Part shown: piece after piece, positions 18,621-26,601 of the stretch
How positions within the stretch are numbered: the first letter of the stretch is position 1
Layout: each line of letters starts with the position of its first letter
Assembly: GCF_001399685.1 (NCBI RefSeq)
Contig: NZ_JTHN01000068.1
Span: forward strand, 1-64,000
Direction: 5' to 3'
Source of the DNA: Paenibacillus sp. A3
Lineage (GTDB): Bacteria > Bacillota > Bacilli > Paenibacillales > NBRC-103111
DNA length: 64,000 nt
The notes under the pieces: model-generated
Told to the model about the DNA's origin: nothing
The model's input: the letters and a program-made list of their open reading frames with translations, nothing else
The model's database searches: none
Position numbers and translations under genes: made by a program

Positions 18621-18886
18621 CTATTGGTGGTACGAAGGGATACCAGCGTGAACCCATTCTTTAAGCCGAGGAAAACCTGGCAAGACAAGAGCGATGGCTC
18701 CAAGCACTTTCCAAATCCCGAGAAAGGTCAAGACGTATAAGGGGTAACCAAGATTCTTCACTAACTCGACGTTTCCCCCATATTGCATCAGTTGCCCGAT
18801 ACCACTTAACATAACAGCTGCTGCGAGTAGTAATGTGACTGTCCAATAAGCTATCATTTTTCCTCGGGCTGGGTTTCTACTTTCAC
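18621..18886 (-). pseudogene. DoxX-like membrane protein, frameshifted and C-terminally truncated
   Basis: A GTG at 18886 with GAGGAGG upstream opens VKVETQPEEK and then hits TGA. One base out of frame, ATG 18857 opens MIAYWTVTLLLAAAVMLSGI and continues through a DoxX-like region (LGYPLYVLTFLGIWKVLGAIAL, PGFPRLKEW). Adding one A to the AAAAA run at the junction would join the two pieces. The second half of the usual 120-130-residue protein is absent, and the frame ends at GIPSYHQ just before arsR. Probably non-functional. Confidence 0.7.
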
Positions 18887-18963
18887 GGTTGTTTCCTCCT
18901 CTTCATTGGTTCAAGTGAAGCTTATTCAGGTTCCAAACTTTCCAAATGACTAACTGCAAATTG

Positions 18964-19015
18964 GACACCATTTAGTGACGCTTTGATTATAGGACACCAT
19001 TTAGTGTCGTGTCAA
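18964..19015 (-). promoter_or_regulatory. ArsR operon promoter with two 16-bp operators
   Basis: On the minus strand TTGACA (19010-19015), an 18-bp spacer and TATAAT (18986-18991) form a near-consensus promoter. The palindrome GACACCATTTAGTGTC (18993-19008) fills the spacer. A second copy, GACACCATTTAGTGAC (18964-18979), lies 29 bp downstream. Repression by the operon's own ArsR protein is the natural reading. Confidence 0.8.
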
Positions 19016-19036
19016 TAACATTATTAAACTTAACAG

Positions 19037-19072
19037 GTTAAAAAGCCTCAGTGCGATAATGCCGAGGCTTTA
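19037..19072 (-). terminator. Hairpin with minus-strand U-run
   Basis: AAAGCCTC / GAGGCTTT stem with a 14-base loop; on the minus strand it is followed by a short T run. It is a second, distal hairpin behind the capA-like gene. Confidence 0.5.
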
Positions 19073-19102
19073 TGATCGTGTCTCAACTTACCATTCCGCA
19101 CG

Positions 19103-19133
19103 CAAAAAAAAAGATCTCCTTATCGGAGACCTT
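19103..19133 (-). terminator. Terminator of the capA-like gene
   Basis: On the minus strand AAGGTCTCC pairs with GGAGATCTT, followed by eight or more T residues. Confidence 0.85.
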
Positions 19134-19166
19134 CCGGTTTAGCAGTTCTTTTATCGATAATCCGTT

Positions 19167-20081
19167 CTATCCATCCGGCACAACCCGATAAACGTTTTTC
19201 TTCCCTATATTTTGCAAAATGCGGGTTGGTACACATGACATTTTCAACACATCCGTTATCCCTTTTGCATTTTTCGTCAAGGTTAACATCAAGATTGTTC
19301 CTCGCAGTCTAGCGGTATGCCGGGGAAGTTCGGTGGATACGAAATTTCCTAGAGAAGACGCCGCTACCCGATTTCTAACGAGTCCGTCGATGTCCTTCAC
19401 CTTAAACATTCTTATCGGATGCAGCACATGGGGATGCGCTCCCAGCACGACATTCACACCATTCTTAAACAACAGCCGCATGAGCCGGATTTGGTTGCGG
19501 TCGGGATAAGTTCGAAATTCTTTCCCGAAATGCAGGCAAGCGATGATAAAATCTGTTCTACTCTTCAAGCTGCGCACGTCCGCTATCATTTTTTTCCGGT
19601 TTAGCCTGTTGACTAACCACGGCTTCGGCACGGGGATCCCGTTTGTTCCTTTGGTATAAGCCAATATTCCGATGTTTATTCCCTTTACGTTAACAATCAG
19701 TTTCCGGCGGGCTTCCCGGGCGGAGCGATACGTGCCCGTATGCCGCAGACCGTGTCGATCGAGGACGTTTAATGTCCGCTTCAAACCGGATCGTTTCCCG
19801 TCCATACAATGGTTATTGGCTGTGCCTAATACATCGAAGCCCAAGTTCCGGAGCGTAGCAGCGAATTTGTCCGGGGAGTTGAACAACAGTTTTCCGGGCT
19901 CTCCGCGAAAATTTTTGCCGGAGAAGGTCGTCTCCAGATTGCCTATCGTTAAATCAGCTTTCCGCAGATAGGGTTTCACTTTGGAAAAAATAGGGGCGAA
20001 TCCGCCTTCCCGCGCGGCCGAGGCGATCATCTTCTTTTTCATCAACAAATCCCCGACGGCAGCGATTGTGATTTTCGTCAA
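19167..20081 (-). CDS. CapA-family (PGA_cap) metallophosphoesterase-like protein
   Basis: 304 residues from a TTG start at 20081. The AAAGGAG eight bases before TTG would otherwise lie inside codons 2-4 of a longer frame beginning at ATG 20099, so TTG is preferred. Motifs of the CapA/PgsA calcineurin-like fold are AVGDLLM, NLETTF, GTANNHCMD, CLHFGKEF and GAHPHVLHP. CapA homologues take part in poly-gamma-glutamate or other capsule assembly, but no capB/capC genes are nearby. No signal peptide or membrane anchor is seen, so a capsule role is uncertain. Confidence 0.82.
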   Translation of the reverse strand: MTKITIAAVGDLLMKKKMIASAAREGGFAPIFSKVKPYLRKADLTIGNLETTFSGKNFRGEPGKLLFNSPDKFAATLRNLGFDVLGTANNHCMDGKRSGLKRTLNVLDRHGLRHTGTYRSAREARRKLIVNVKGINIGILAYTKGTNGIPVPKPWLVNRLNRKKMIADVRSLKSRTDFIIACLHFGKEFRTYPDRNQIRLMRLLFKNGVNVVLGAHPHVLHPIRMFKVKDIDGLVRNRVAASSLGNFVSTELPRHTARLRGTILMLTLTKNAKGITDVLKMSCVPTRILQNIGKKNVYRVVPDG

Positions 20082-20165
20082 TTCACCCACTCCTTTCATG
20101 ATTACACCACCTTATGCGATGGACAAGCGAAATGCTTGTAAGTTGGGCACCCTCGGTATAGCCAG

Positions 20166-20201
20166 AAGAAAAAAGCCCAAGCCTGGATCGGCTTGAGCTT
20201 T
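20166..20201 (-). terminator. Terminator of the MFS gene
   Basis: AAAGCTCAAGCC pairs with GGCTTGGGCTTT on the minus strand, followed by TTTT. Confidence 0.85.
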
Positions 20202-20207
20202 TGCATT

Positions 20208-21512
20208 CTAACCCTCTATAGGTTGATTTTGTGCAGTTGATTTGCTTCGAGACCATATAACCACAGGTACAAGTAAAAGGGCCAGACCCCCGCCAGCAAG
20301 CGACAATATCGCATAGCTTGAATGAGCGACTACCATACCGGATAGCGCTCCACCGGAAGCCCCGGCAAGTGCTATCAACACATCGATCGTTCCTTGTGTT
20401 TTTGCACGTGTGGTTGGATCAGTTGCATCTACAATGATTGCTGTCCCACTGATTAAGCCGAAATTCCAACCGATTCCCAACAGCGATAGAGCAAGAACTA
20501 GTACCAGCATAGAATCCGGAGGAGCTACTGCGGCTGCAATACCTGCAAGCAATAAAACGCCTCCCGAAGCAATTGACATGGCTGTACGACCGATTTTATC
20601 AACCAGTACACCGGTAATGAGTGAAGGGAAATACATGGAGCCTATATGAATACCGATAACTAATCCTACCTCTGCCAAGCTATGACCGTGATGTTTCATG
20701 TGGATTGGGGTCATTGTCATTATTGCAATCATAACTATTTGGGTTAAGATCATTACTGTTGCTCCTACAACCAGACCGCTGTTGCTGCTTTTATGACCCC
20801 TTTTACCCTCAGCTGCTTTCTGTCCCAAAGATTGTTGTGATTCAAACACTGCCTTTGCAACGACGTATGGATCGGGCCGCAGAAAAATTAAGAAAACCAT
20901 TCCTGCGAGGATATACGCTACAGCAGCTAGGATAAATGGACCTGCAAGCGCTGGAACCCCAATGGAAGTTGCAAAACGACCAGTAACATCTACCATATTA
21001 GGGCCAGCAACTGCACCTAATGTTGTCGAAACCATAGCGATACTAATTGCTTTGGCCCGCTGATTAGGCCTAGCTAAGTCTGTTCCGGCATAACGGGCTT
21101 GCAAGTTTGTTGCTGTTCCTGCACCGTAGATTAGCAACGATATGAACAGAAGCGCTGCACTATTATTTACCGCAGCCAATATTACCCCCACAGCACCAAG
21201 CCCGCCTGCTAAGAATCCTGCAGCAAGTCCTAACCTTCGCCCGTAATGTTCTGAAAGTCGGCCTACCCACAAGGCGGCTGCAGCTGAGCCAAGGGTAAGC
21301 AAAGCGGCAGGAACACCTGCGAGACTTTCGGTTCCCAACATCTCTTGAGCAAGAAGCGCGCCGACCGTTACACCGGCAGCAAGACCTGCACCTCCGAAAA
21401 TTTGGGATAGGACCACTATGAATAGGGAACGCTTATACAGCTTTCTTTGCATATCCGTTGAATTAATGTATTGATGAATATGCCTGTCAAATAATTGGGG
21501 TTCACGCGTCAT
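20208..21512 (-). CDS. MFS transporter
   Basis: 434 residues with twelve predicted helices, the MFS motif WVGRLSEHYGRRLG (loop 2-3) and a central loop of about 45 residues. Start: ATG 21512 with GAAAGGTGG upstream. It is encoded 84 bases downstream of the ArsR-rhodanese regulator on the same strand. That pairing suggests export of, or response to, a sulfur or thiol compound, but this is inference. Codon use is AT-richer than in the flanking regions. Confidence 0.83.
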   Translation of the reverse strand: MTREPQLFDRHIHQYINSTDMQRKLYKRSLFIVVLSQIFGGAGLAAGVTVGALLAQEMLGTESLAGVPAALLTLGSAAAALWVGRLSEHYGRRLGLAAGFLAGGLGAVGVILAAVNNSAALLFISLLIYGAGTATNLQARYAGTDLARPNQRAKAISIAMVSTTLGAVAGPNMVDVTGRFATSIGVPALAGPFILAAVAYILAGMVFLIFLRPDPYVVAKAVFESQQSLGQKAAEGKRGHKSSNSGLVVGATVMILTQIVMIAIMTMTPIHMKHHGHSLAEVGLVIGIHIGSMYFPSLITGVLVDKIGRTAMSIASGGVLLLAGIAAAVAPPDSMLVLVLALSLLGIGWNFGLISGTAIIVDATDPTTRAKTQGTIDVLIALAGASGGALSGMVVAHSSYAILSLAGGGLALLLVPVVIWSRSKSTAQNQPIEG

Positions 21513-21596
21513 CGCTTAGAACCACCTTTCTAGGTATGTTCAACACAATCGTTCATGGTAGAGATTGGACAAGTGGTTTCATCTTCTGGATTCATA

Positions 21597-22274
21597 CTAA
21601 ATAATCTCCTTGTTTGACGTAGTTGAATCCACAAAGCGTTTCCATTCGTGTACGCCTTCTTCCAAACGGGATGCTTTGATCCCCTTGCTTTTTAAGTATT
21701 CAACGGCTTGTGCGGACATTAGACAATAGGGTCCTCTGCAATAAGCCACGATTTCCTTATCCGCTGGTAAGGACGCTAGGTGCTTCTCCAGCTCTTCCAT
21801 AGGTATAGAGATTGCGCCTGGAATATGGCCCGTAGCATATTCATCTTTTGGTCGGACATCCAGTAATACAACTTCTCCTCTATGCATCCGCTCGAGGAGC
21901 TCTTCTAAAGCTATAGGCTCCATACTTACATGATTTAGCAAGATATCGGATTTAAGCTTCTGTACCTCTACTAGTTGTTTTTCACCGAGACGATGCAATG
22001 ACACCATGAAATCGGCCACAGAAAGTTCAGCAAGTCCGTATATCACAAAGTTGCCTTGTTTGTGGGATCGAACCAGTCTGGATTCATGCAACGTTTGTAA
22101 GTGTTGGGATACATTTGCGACACTCATCCCTGTTATTTTAGCGAGCTGATCTACAGATTTGGGGCCTTGAGAAAGCAAGTCAAGCAATTCCAAGCGTTTA
22201 GGACTGGATAAACATTTACCTATACGAGCAAATTCTTGGTACAACTGATCTTTCCATATTCGTTCCATACTCAT
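21597..22274 (-). CDS. ArsR winged-helix / rhodanese fusion regulator
   Basis: 225 residues. Residues 10-95 are an ArsR-type helix-turn-helix (SVDQLAKITGMSVANVSQHL). Residues 118-220 are a rhodanese domain with active-site cysteine C179 (AYCRGPYC) and a second cysteine C184. The fusion suggests sensing of sulfane sulfur through the rhodanese cysteine. The palindrome ATTCAAT-6-ATTGAAT 19 bases upstream resembles known operators of persulfide-sensing ArsR proteins and implies autoregulation. The MFS gene follows and is the probable target. Confidence 0.87.
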   Translation of the reverse strand: MSMERIWKDQLYQEFARIGKCLSSPKRLELLDLLSQGPKSVDQLAKITGMSVANVSQHLQTLHESRLVRSHKQGNFVIYGLAELSVADFMVSLHRLGEKQLVEVQKLKSDILLNHVSMEPIALEELLERMHRGEVVLLDVRPKDEYATGHIPGAISIPMEELEKHLASLPADKEIVAYCRGPYCLMSAQAVEYLKSKGIKASRLEEGVHEWKRFVDSTTSNKEII

Positions 22275-22292
22275 AAGAGTGACACCTCAATC

Positions 22293-22312
22293 ATTCAATT
22301 GTTTTATTGAAT
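22293..22312. promoter_or_regulatory. ArsR-rhodanese operator
   Basis: ATTCAAT, 6 bases, ATTGAAT: a perfect 7-bp inverted repeat just upstream of the regulator start. It has the form bound by ArsR/SmtB-type repressors. Confidence 0.65.
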
Positions 22313-22599
22313 AGATAAAGTGTAAAGTCTCCTTCTTGTAGTGTCAAGAAATAACTGTATTGAAATTATCCGCCTCTTCACCAAAGGTTAATATTCGTGT
22401 AATTCCCTTTCGTAACCTCCATCCTATGCAAAACGGAAAAAGCCTGATTCATCAAGTGTGGCCGAAGGGTATGGAAGGATCGAATTTTACTATATGTAAA
22501 CATCAACCTCATTATTTTAACAACTGCAAATTTTTTGTTTATTTTTATGGAATAATGTGGTAATATTGTTTTATATTTTTAGGGGAGGTTGGTTTTTTC
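22313..22599. other. AT-rich intergenic region with promoter of the XRE regulator
   Basis: No gene is supported here. An extended -10 element TGGTAATAT lies at 22558-22566, followed by AGGGGAGG (22581-22588) and the GTG start at 22600. No operator was seen. Confidence 0.5.
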
Positions 22600-23940
22600 G
22601 TGCGGGTCGTTAATCGCTCTTTGCGTTGGGAAATTGAAGACCAAATGAAGCTGCATGGTTATAATATCAATCAATTGGCGGAACTCTCTGGGATTAACCC
22701 AGGTAATCTAAGCATGGCCTTGAATGGCATTTCCCGATCAATGACGATAAACCAACTAGATGCCTTGGGCAATATTTTCGGAAAGGTGCCTGGATGGTTA
22801 TATGAGCTGTACACGGAAGAATGCATCTCCGAAGAAAGATTGTCCCGGCCACGGTTAGTTCCTTATTTGGTACGATGTGCAGAAGTGGGCCGAAATGATT
22901 GTATTGACGCCGTCGTATCTAAAATTCTCGATAACCCGAAAAACGTTAAAGTCATCTTTGCGGCAGCCGAGAAGCTCTTTCATAAGGGGAAACAAAAAGA
23001 ATCGGAACGCTTTTATGAGCTTGTCGTGGAGAACGTCAAAGACAGCTTTTCCGAAATGCTGGCGATAAGTCATTATCGGTTATTTACGGTCACGCAAGGT
23101 ACAGATGCGGAAAGGAATTGGAAGGCCGTTATCCGTTTTGATCCGTTTCGAAACCGGTTACCGGAGGGTTATCGTTTGGACGCGTTGTATCAATTAGCGC
23201 GAGTTTGTTATTCATTGAAAAAGTGGAGAGAGGTAGAAGAATATGCGGGCGAGCTGGTGGAGCTAAGCACTGTTGTATCTGGCGATGAAGTGGTAGCGCT
23301 TAAAAAGCATCCGGTGTATTATTATGGCAAGGGACTCTTGTATTTGGGGTCTGTGTTGGAAAGACGAGGGTTATATGAGCAGTCAAAAAAATATGTACGT
23401 AGCTATGCTGGTCTGGAATGGCCAGAGCCACTCGATGAATCTGGTCAGAAAGAAGTAGAGCAGTTTAAGATATGGGGAAAAGCGAATTTATATACGCTTG
23501 AGGTGCTAACGGGGAACGAAGACATTATTGACGAATATGCCGATTATTTGGCGAGTTTAAACCAGTTAAACGACGTTGTGGCCGGGCTGATTGCTATCGT
23601 TTCATCAGCGAATACTCATGGGTTTAATGTTGATCATGTGCTGGCGCGTTTTTCTGGTTTTATTGAACGTTTCGATATATTTAACAAGCATCTGATTCTT
23701 TCAGATCGACATCTTCAATATAGGTACCACAAAGCTATTTATGAGTTTAGGAATGGCCGTATTGAAGAAGGACTCGATGAGACGTTGTATTGTCTTTCCT
23801 TGGCAAAAGATATGAAAAAGTATGAAGATGGTTTTCAATGTGTTTCGTTATTTGAATCGTATCGAGAACAAGCATCGGCGGAGCAATTGAAAACGTATCA
23901 GTTAGCTATGGGCGTGAGAGAGGAGGTGTATTTAGAATGA
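22600..23940 (+). CDS. XRE-type regulator with TPR-like C-terminal domain (candidate RRNPP peptide receptor)
   Basis: 446 residues. Residues 6-62 form a Cro/XRE helix-turn-helix (NINQLAELSGINPGNLSMAL). The remaining 380 residues are almost entirely helical and read as repeated helix pairs, consistent with a TPR-like peptide-binding domain. This layout matches the RRNPP group (PlcR, NprR, Rgg, AimR), in which an imported peptide switches the regulator. The key context is a 40-codon exported-peptide gene whose ATG overlaps this stop codon. Start: GTG 22600, 11 bases after AGGGGAGG. Repeat boundaries were judged by eye. No close named homologue is claimed. Confidence 0.78.
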   Translation: MRVVNRSLRWEIEDQMKLHGYNINQLAELSGINPGNLSMALNGISRSMTINQLDALGNIFGKVPGWLYELYTEECISEERLSRPRLVPYLVRCAEVGRNDCIDAVVSKILDNPKNVKVIFAAAEKLFHKGKQKESERFYELVVENVKDSFSEMLAISHYRLFTVTQGTDAERNWKAVIRFDPFRNRLPEGYRLDALYQLARVCYSLKKWREVEEYAGELVELSTVVSGDEVVALKKHPVYYYGKGLLYLGSVLERRGLYEQSKKYVRSYAGLEWPEPLDESGQKEVEQFKIWGKANLYTLEVLTGNEDIIDEYADYLASLNQLNDVVAGLIAIVSSANTHGFNVDHVLARFSGFIERFDIFNKHLILSDRHLQYRYHKAIYEFRNGRIEEGLDETLYCLSLAKDMKKYEDGFQCVSLFESYREQASAEQLKTYQLAMGVREEVYLE

Positions 23941-24059
23941 AGGCATATTTCCTGGCCCTGGTTATAGCCTTGGGGCTATTTGGTACAGCCGGACCTTTTG
24001 TGCCGGGTCCGAGTGACGGCCCGATAGTTAAGCCGCTTGACCAACACGGCACAGAATAA
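23937..24059 (+). CDS. Candidate pro-signal peptide, 40 residues
   Basis: The ORF is too short for routine gene calling. Its ATG overlaps the regulator stop (ATGA) and is preceded by AGGAGGT at the optimal distance (9 bases). The product starts MKAYFLALVIALGLFGTAG, a basic residue plus hydrophobic export segment, and continues into a short polar tail rich in Pro, Gly and Asp that ends KPLDQHGTE. Size, export signal, polar C-terminus and coupling to an HTH/TPR gene are the hallmarks of RRNPP propeptides such as PapR, NprX and AimP. The mature peptide would probably be cut from the C-terminal tail. Function is inferred. Confidence 0.7.
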   Translation: MKAYFLALVIALGLFGTAGPFVPGPSDGPIVKPLDQHGTE

Positions 24060-24088
24060 CATTTTGAACAATCAATACCCATCCCTTG

Positions 24089-24120
24089 AAGCATTCTGCA
24101 CAAAGCAGAGTGCTTTTTTA
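24089..24120 (+). terminator. Terminator of the regulator-peptide unit
   Basis: AAGCATTCTGC pairs with GCAGAGTGCTT (with one G-U pair and one mismatch), followed by TTTTT. Confidence 0.8.
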
Positions 24121-24202
24121 TGTCAATAAAAATTCTTCATAAAATCTAAATACCCTTTATTTGGAATTGAAGTATTATAATTGAATTCGAGGGATGGATG
24201 AT

Positions 24203-24379
24203 ATGAATAAAAAGCTAAAGCGGAAAATCAGAAAATTACAGCGGCAATTGGTACGGTTAGTTGAGAAAAAGGGTTCGTTTTCGGATAAGGAGGTGGTGAA
24301 GCTCAGCCAGCGTTTAGATCGGTATATTCTGATGGCTCAAAAGTCTTCTTCTAAGCTGAAGCTGAAGGTGTGTGGATGA
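24203..24379 (+). CDS. Spo0E-like aspartyl-phosphate phosphatase
   Basis: 58 residues, the usual length. It has the two-helix Spo0E layout: IRKLQRQLVRLVEKKG, then SFSDKEVVKLSQRLDRYI, with the signature SQxLD as SQRLD. Spo0E proteins dephosphorylate Spo0A-P and delay sporulation. Start: ATG 24203, with GAGGG nine bases upstream; ATG 24194 is in frame but too close to that site. Upstream, TATAAT (24176-24181) and a SigH-like pair (TTTGGAATT, then GAAT) overlap. It lies 144 bp after the candidate quorum-sensing pair, so the locus may tie cell density to sporulation. Confidence 0.8.
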   Translation: MNKKLKRKIRKLQRQLVRLVEKKGSFSDKEVVKLSQRLDRYILMAQKSSSKLKLKVCG

Positions 24380-24621
24380 TGCAGTATGAAATGTTATTGG
24401 TCGGGGAAAGTGAGGTGCGGATTGTCTACCTTGCCCGGATCGGTGCAATCTTTGAACGGTTATACGGTATAAAGGATTTACATGACGCGGTATACAGGGC
24501 ATCGACAGGTGCCGGGTTTGCCGCCCGAAGATTGGCAGAGCTTGGTTACAGCGATGAGCAAGTTGAGAAACTGTTACGCGAGCGATTGTTTTTTTATCGG
24601 ATGAACAACATGGGACGTTAG
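24376..24621 (+). CDS. Small protein of unknown function coupled to the Spo0E-like gene
   Basis: 81 residues from ATG 24376, which overlaps the Spo0E stop by four bases (ATGA). AAGGTG lies six bases before the start. The sequence is mixed helical with no signal or membrane segment: a hydrophobic N-terminal strand (MQYEMLLVGESEVRIVYL), then basic helices (AARRLAEL, EKLLRERLFFYR). No family was recognised. Translational coupling suggests joint action or stoichiometry with Spo0E. Confidence 0.65.
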   Translation: MMQYEMLLVGESEVRIVYLARIGAIFERLYGIKDLHDAVYRASTGAGFAARRLAELGYSDEQVEKLLRERLFFYRMNNMGR

Positions 24622-24876
24622 CATTATTTTAAAAAAAATTTTTTTCCTGCGAAACCTTTTTGACCCAACTTACGTTAATATGCTTGAAACACCAAAATAT
24701 TGAAATATTGGCCAAAATTGGAGGGGGGGAGAAATGCAATAATCCCACAAAAGTAAGTACGAATATTGCTATCAAAAAAATTTCCACCATGAGTTACATT
24801 GGAACAGCTCCTTCAGGTGTATTCGCAAAAGACTCATTTTCAGCAAATTCATCTTAATCTATCGGAGGCGTTATCA

Positions 24877-25971
24877 ATGGTATTTAAAAAGACTTTAAGC
24901 TCTATTTTAACAGCTACAATGATCTGTGTCTCAGTCGTAGTCCCCGCAGTTAATGCCCAACCCGTTGATAACGCTAAAATTACTGTTGAATCTTACAGTA
25001 TTGAAACTTTATCGGATACTAAAAATGCTGAAGGATTGTATGTTCCCACGGGGTACAAAAACGTCAATGCAATAACTGAAATTACTGATGTGGACGGAGA
25101 AATCAAGACGAAGATAAGTGTTGTTGAAGACTATTTTGATCAGAACAATTCCTTTAAGAACTCTGTTATCAAACACGAGGAATACTATAATAATTGGGAT
25201 TCAGGAGAAGCTACATTTATTAAACAAACAGAAACGTCAAATACTCCACATGTCCAACAAAAAGTAGGGCTTACCGCAAAGAAAACAGAAAAATTCGTCC
25301 AAGTAAACTTGTCGGATGACGAAAAAACTAAAATTAAGAAGGAAATTGAAGGTTATGTAGCTAAACTCCCCGAGGCTGCTCCACAGAAAGCACAGGGTTT
25401 GAAGAAGGCTGATCTTGAAAAATTAAAAAATGATCCTGAAGCAAAAAAAGCATTTGCTGCGCTAAGTAACGCCGCCGCTTCTATTGAAATGGCCGGAGCA
25501 TATGATAATTATTATAATCACAATACAAGTACAGGATGGTTCCGTGTACAAACGCTAGGTGCACAAGGTCATCTGTACTTAAGATATGAAGGTTCCACTT
25601 ATGGAAGTTCTAAAAATGCAAATTCTATGACTCAATTTAAGACTAGTATTAATGGTTACGATAGTTACATTAATCAATACATGGAAGCACCGAAATGGCC
25701 AGAAGTAGTAGGTTGGGGATCGGCAATTATGGGACTTATTACAATTGTTGCTGGCTATGGTACAGGACCAGCAGGTTGGATTACAATAGCACTATATTAT
25801 GGCGGTGCTCTGTCCACATTTGCTGGATTAACTTCCACAGTTTATGCAACTGTTTCTCGATTGGAGCTGAGCAGAGTGGCAGCACAATACTGTGAAAATG
25901 CAAGAGTGATGAATTTCAACGGTGGGGCATACTGGGAAAATACCTCATTCAGCGTCGTTAATGGATTTTAA
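24877..25971 (+). CDS. Secreted protein with C-terminal hydrophobic hairpin, possible bacteriocin-like toxin
   Basis: 364 residues from ATG 24877 (CGGAGGCG upstream). The frame is open further left to 24799, but without a ribosome site. Residues 1-27 are a signal peptide ending AVNA. The middle is charged. Near residues 279-320 a Gly-rich hydrophobic pair (GWGSAIMGLITIVAGYG and WITIALYYGGALSTFAGL) looks membrane-inserting, followed by a soluble tail. A secreted protein carrying a pore-like hairpin, followed by a tiny two-helix membrane protein, recalls bacteriocin and immunity pairs. This is inference; no family was recognised. Confidence 0.75.
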   Translation: MVFKKTLSSILTATMICVSVVVPAVNAQPVDNAKITVESYSIETLSDTKNAEGLYVPTGYKNVNAITEITDVDGEIKTKISVVEDYFDQNNSFKNSVIKHEEYYNNWDSGEATFIKQTETSNTPHVQQKVGLTAKKTEKFVQVNLSDDEKTKIKKEIEGYVAKLPEAAPQKAQGLKKADLEKLKNDPEAKKAFAALSNAAASIEMAGAYDNYYNHNTSTGWFRVQTLGAQGHLYLRYEGSTYGSSKNANSMTQFKTSINGYDSYINQYMEAPKWPEVVGWGSAIMGLITIVAGYGTGPAGWITIALYYGGALSTFAGLTSTVYATVSRLELSRVAAQYCENARVMNFNGGAYWENTSFSVVNGF

Positions 25972-25976
25972 AATTA

Positions 25977-26014
25977 AGTAAGCGCGTCAACTCGACGCGC
26001 TTACTCTTCTCTTT
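25977..26014 (+). terminator. Terminator between the secreted protein and the 2-TM gene
   Basis: Perfect 12-bp stem AGTAAGCGCGTC / GACGCGCTTACT with a 5-base loop, followed by the pyrimidine-rich CTTCTCTTT. Readthrough would be needed for co-expression of the next gene. Confidence 0.8.
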
Positions 26015-26032
26015 AGAAAAGGAGGGATCAAC

Positions 26033-26242
26033 ATAAAGAACACTAAGTTACGTTGGGCTTGGATTATTCCACAAATATTTTTGACCTTATTAGATATCGC
26101 TCTTTTTGTATTTACATTTATAAAATGGGAAGAGCTTCAAGGTGTAAGAATTATGTACCTCATTTTTTCATTATTGCTATTAGGGGTAATTATTCTGGGA
26201 GTTATTACTATAAGAAAATGGATAATCCAAGGAAAAATGTAA
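26033..26242 (+). CDS. Small two-helix membrane protein with an apparent ATA start codon
   Basis: 69 residues. AAGGAGG (26019-26025) stands seven bases before ATA 26033, which opens a frame of clear membrane-protein character: basic KNTKLR, helix 1 (WAWIIPQIFLTLLDIALFVF), a short charged loop, helix 2 (IMYLIFSLLLLGVIILGVI) and a basic tail. The first ATG in frame lies inside the second half, so no standard start keeps both helices. It follows the secreted protein gene and could encode its immunity protein, which is inference. Confidence 0.6.
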   Translation: MKNTKLRWAWIIPQIFLTLLDIALFVFTFIKWEELQGVRIMYLIFSLLLLGVIILGVITIRKWIIQGKM

Positions 26243-26336
26243 TGTTGGCGGTCGCCCTGTAACCACAACGAATTAACGAAAGTTCCAATTTTAGCCCTGA
26301 GCGGCGACTTCGATTTCGTGGAACAATACAAAAAAT

Positions 26337-26352
26337 GGCTCTTGTTCGCATC
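26337..26352 (+). repeat. Direct repeat, copy 1
   Basis: GGCTCTTGTTCGCATC, identical to 27551-27566. The flanks are also similar (A-rich upstream; a GCGGC..AAGGG block downstream), extending the likeness to about 35 bases. It may be a recurrent terminator type or a recombination footprint. Confidence 0.7.
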
Positions 26353-26601
26353 TACGCGGCGAAGGGCTATTTTTGTTTTTCTTCGAATTTATTTTGGTTG
26401 TCTTGGCTTTTCAAACGATAGAATGAAAATGTCTTCAAAGCAGCCCGCATGTAAACGGGCCGTAAGTGTAGTTGGATAAGGCCATGCCTACCAGTAGGGG
26501 GTATTCTTATTACCGATATATTCCTAAAGATCGTTGTTTAATGAATAATAACGATTGAGTTTTTCGTAAAACGTCGGTCCGTATCGGGCAAAATCGACCG
26601 A

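Noticed and set aside
24660-24857. 65-codon ORF whose end reads MSYIGTAPSGVFAKDSFSAN
   Set aside because: No ribosome site at the TTG 24660 or at the internal ATG 24789. The end resembles the first residues of some phage tail proteins but is too short to assign.
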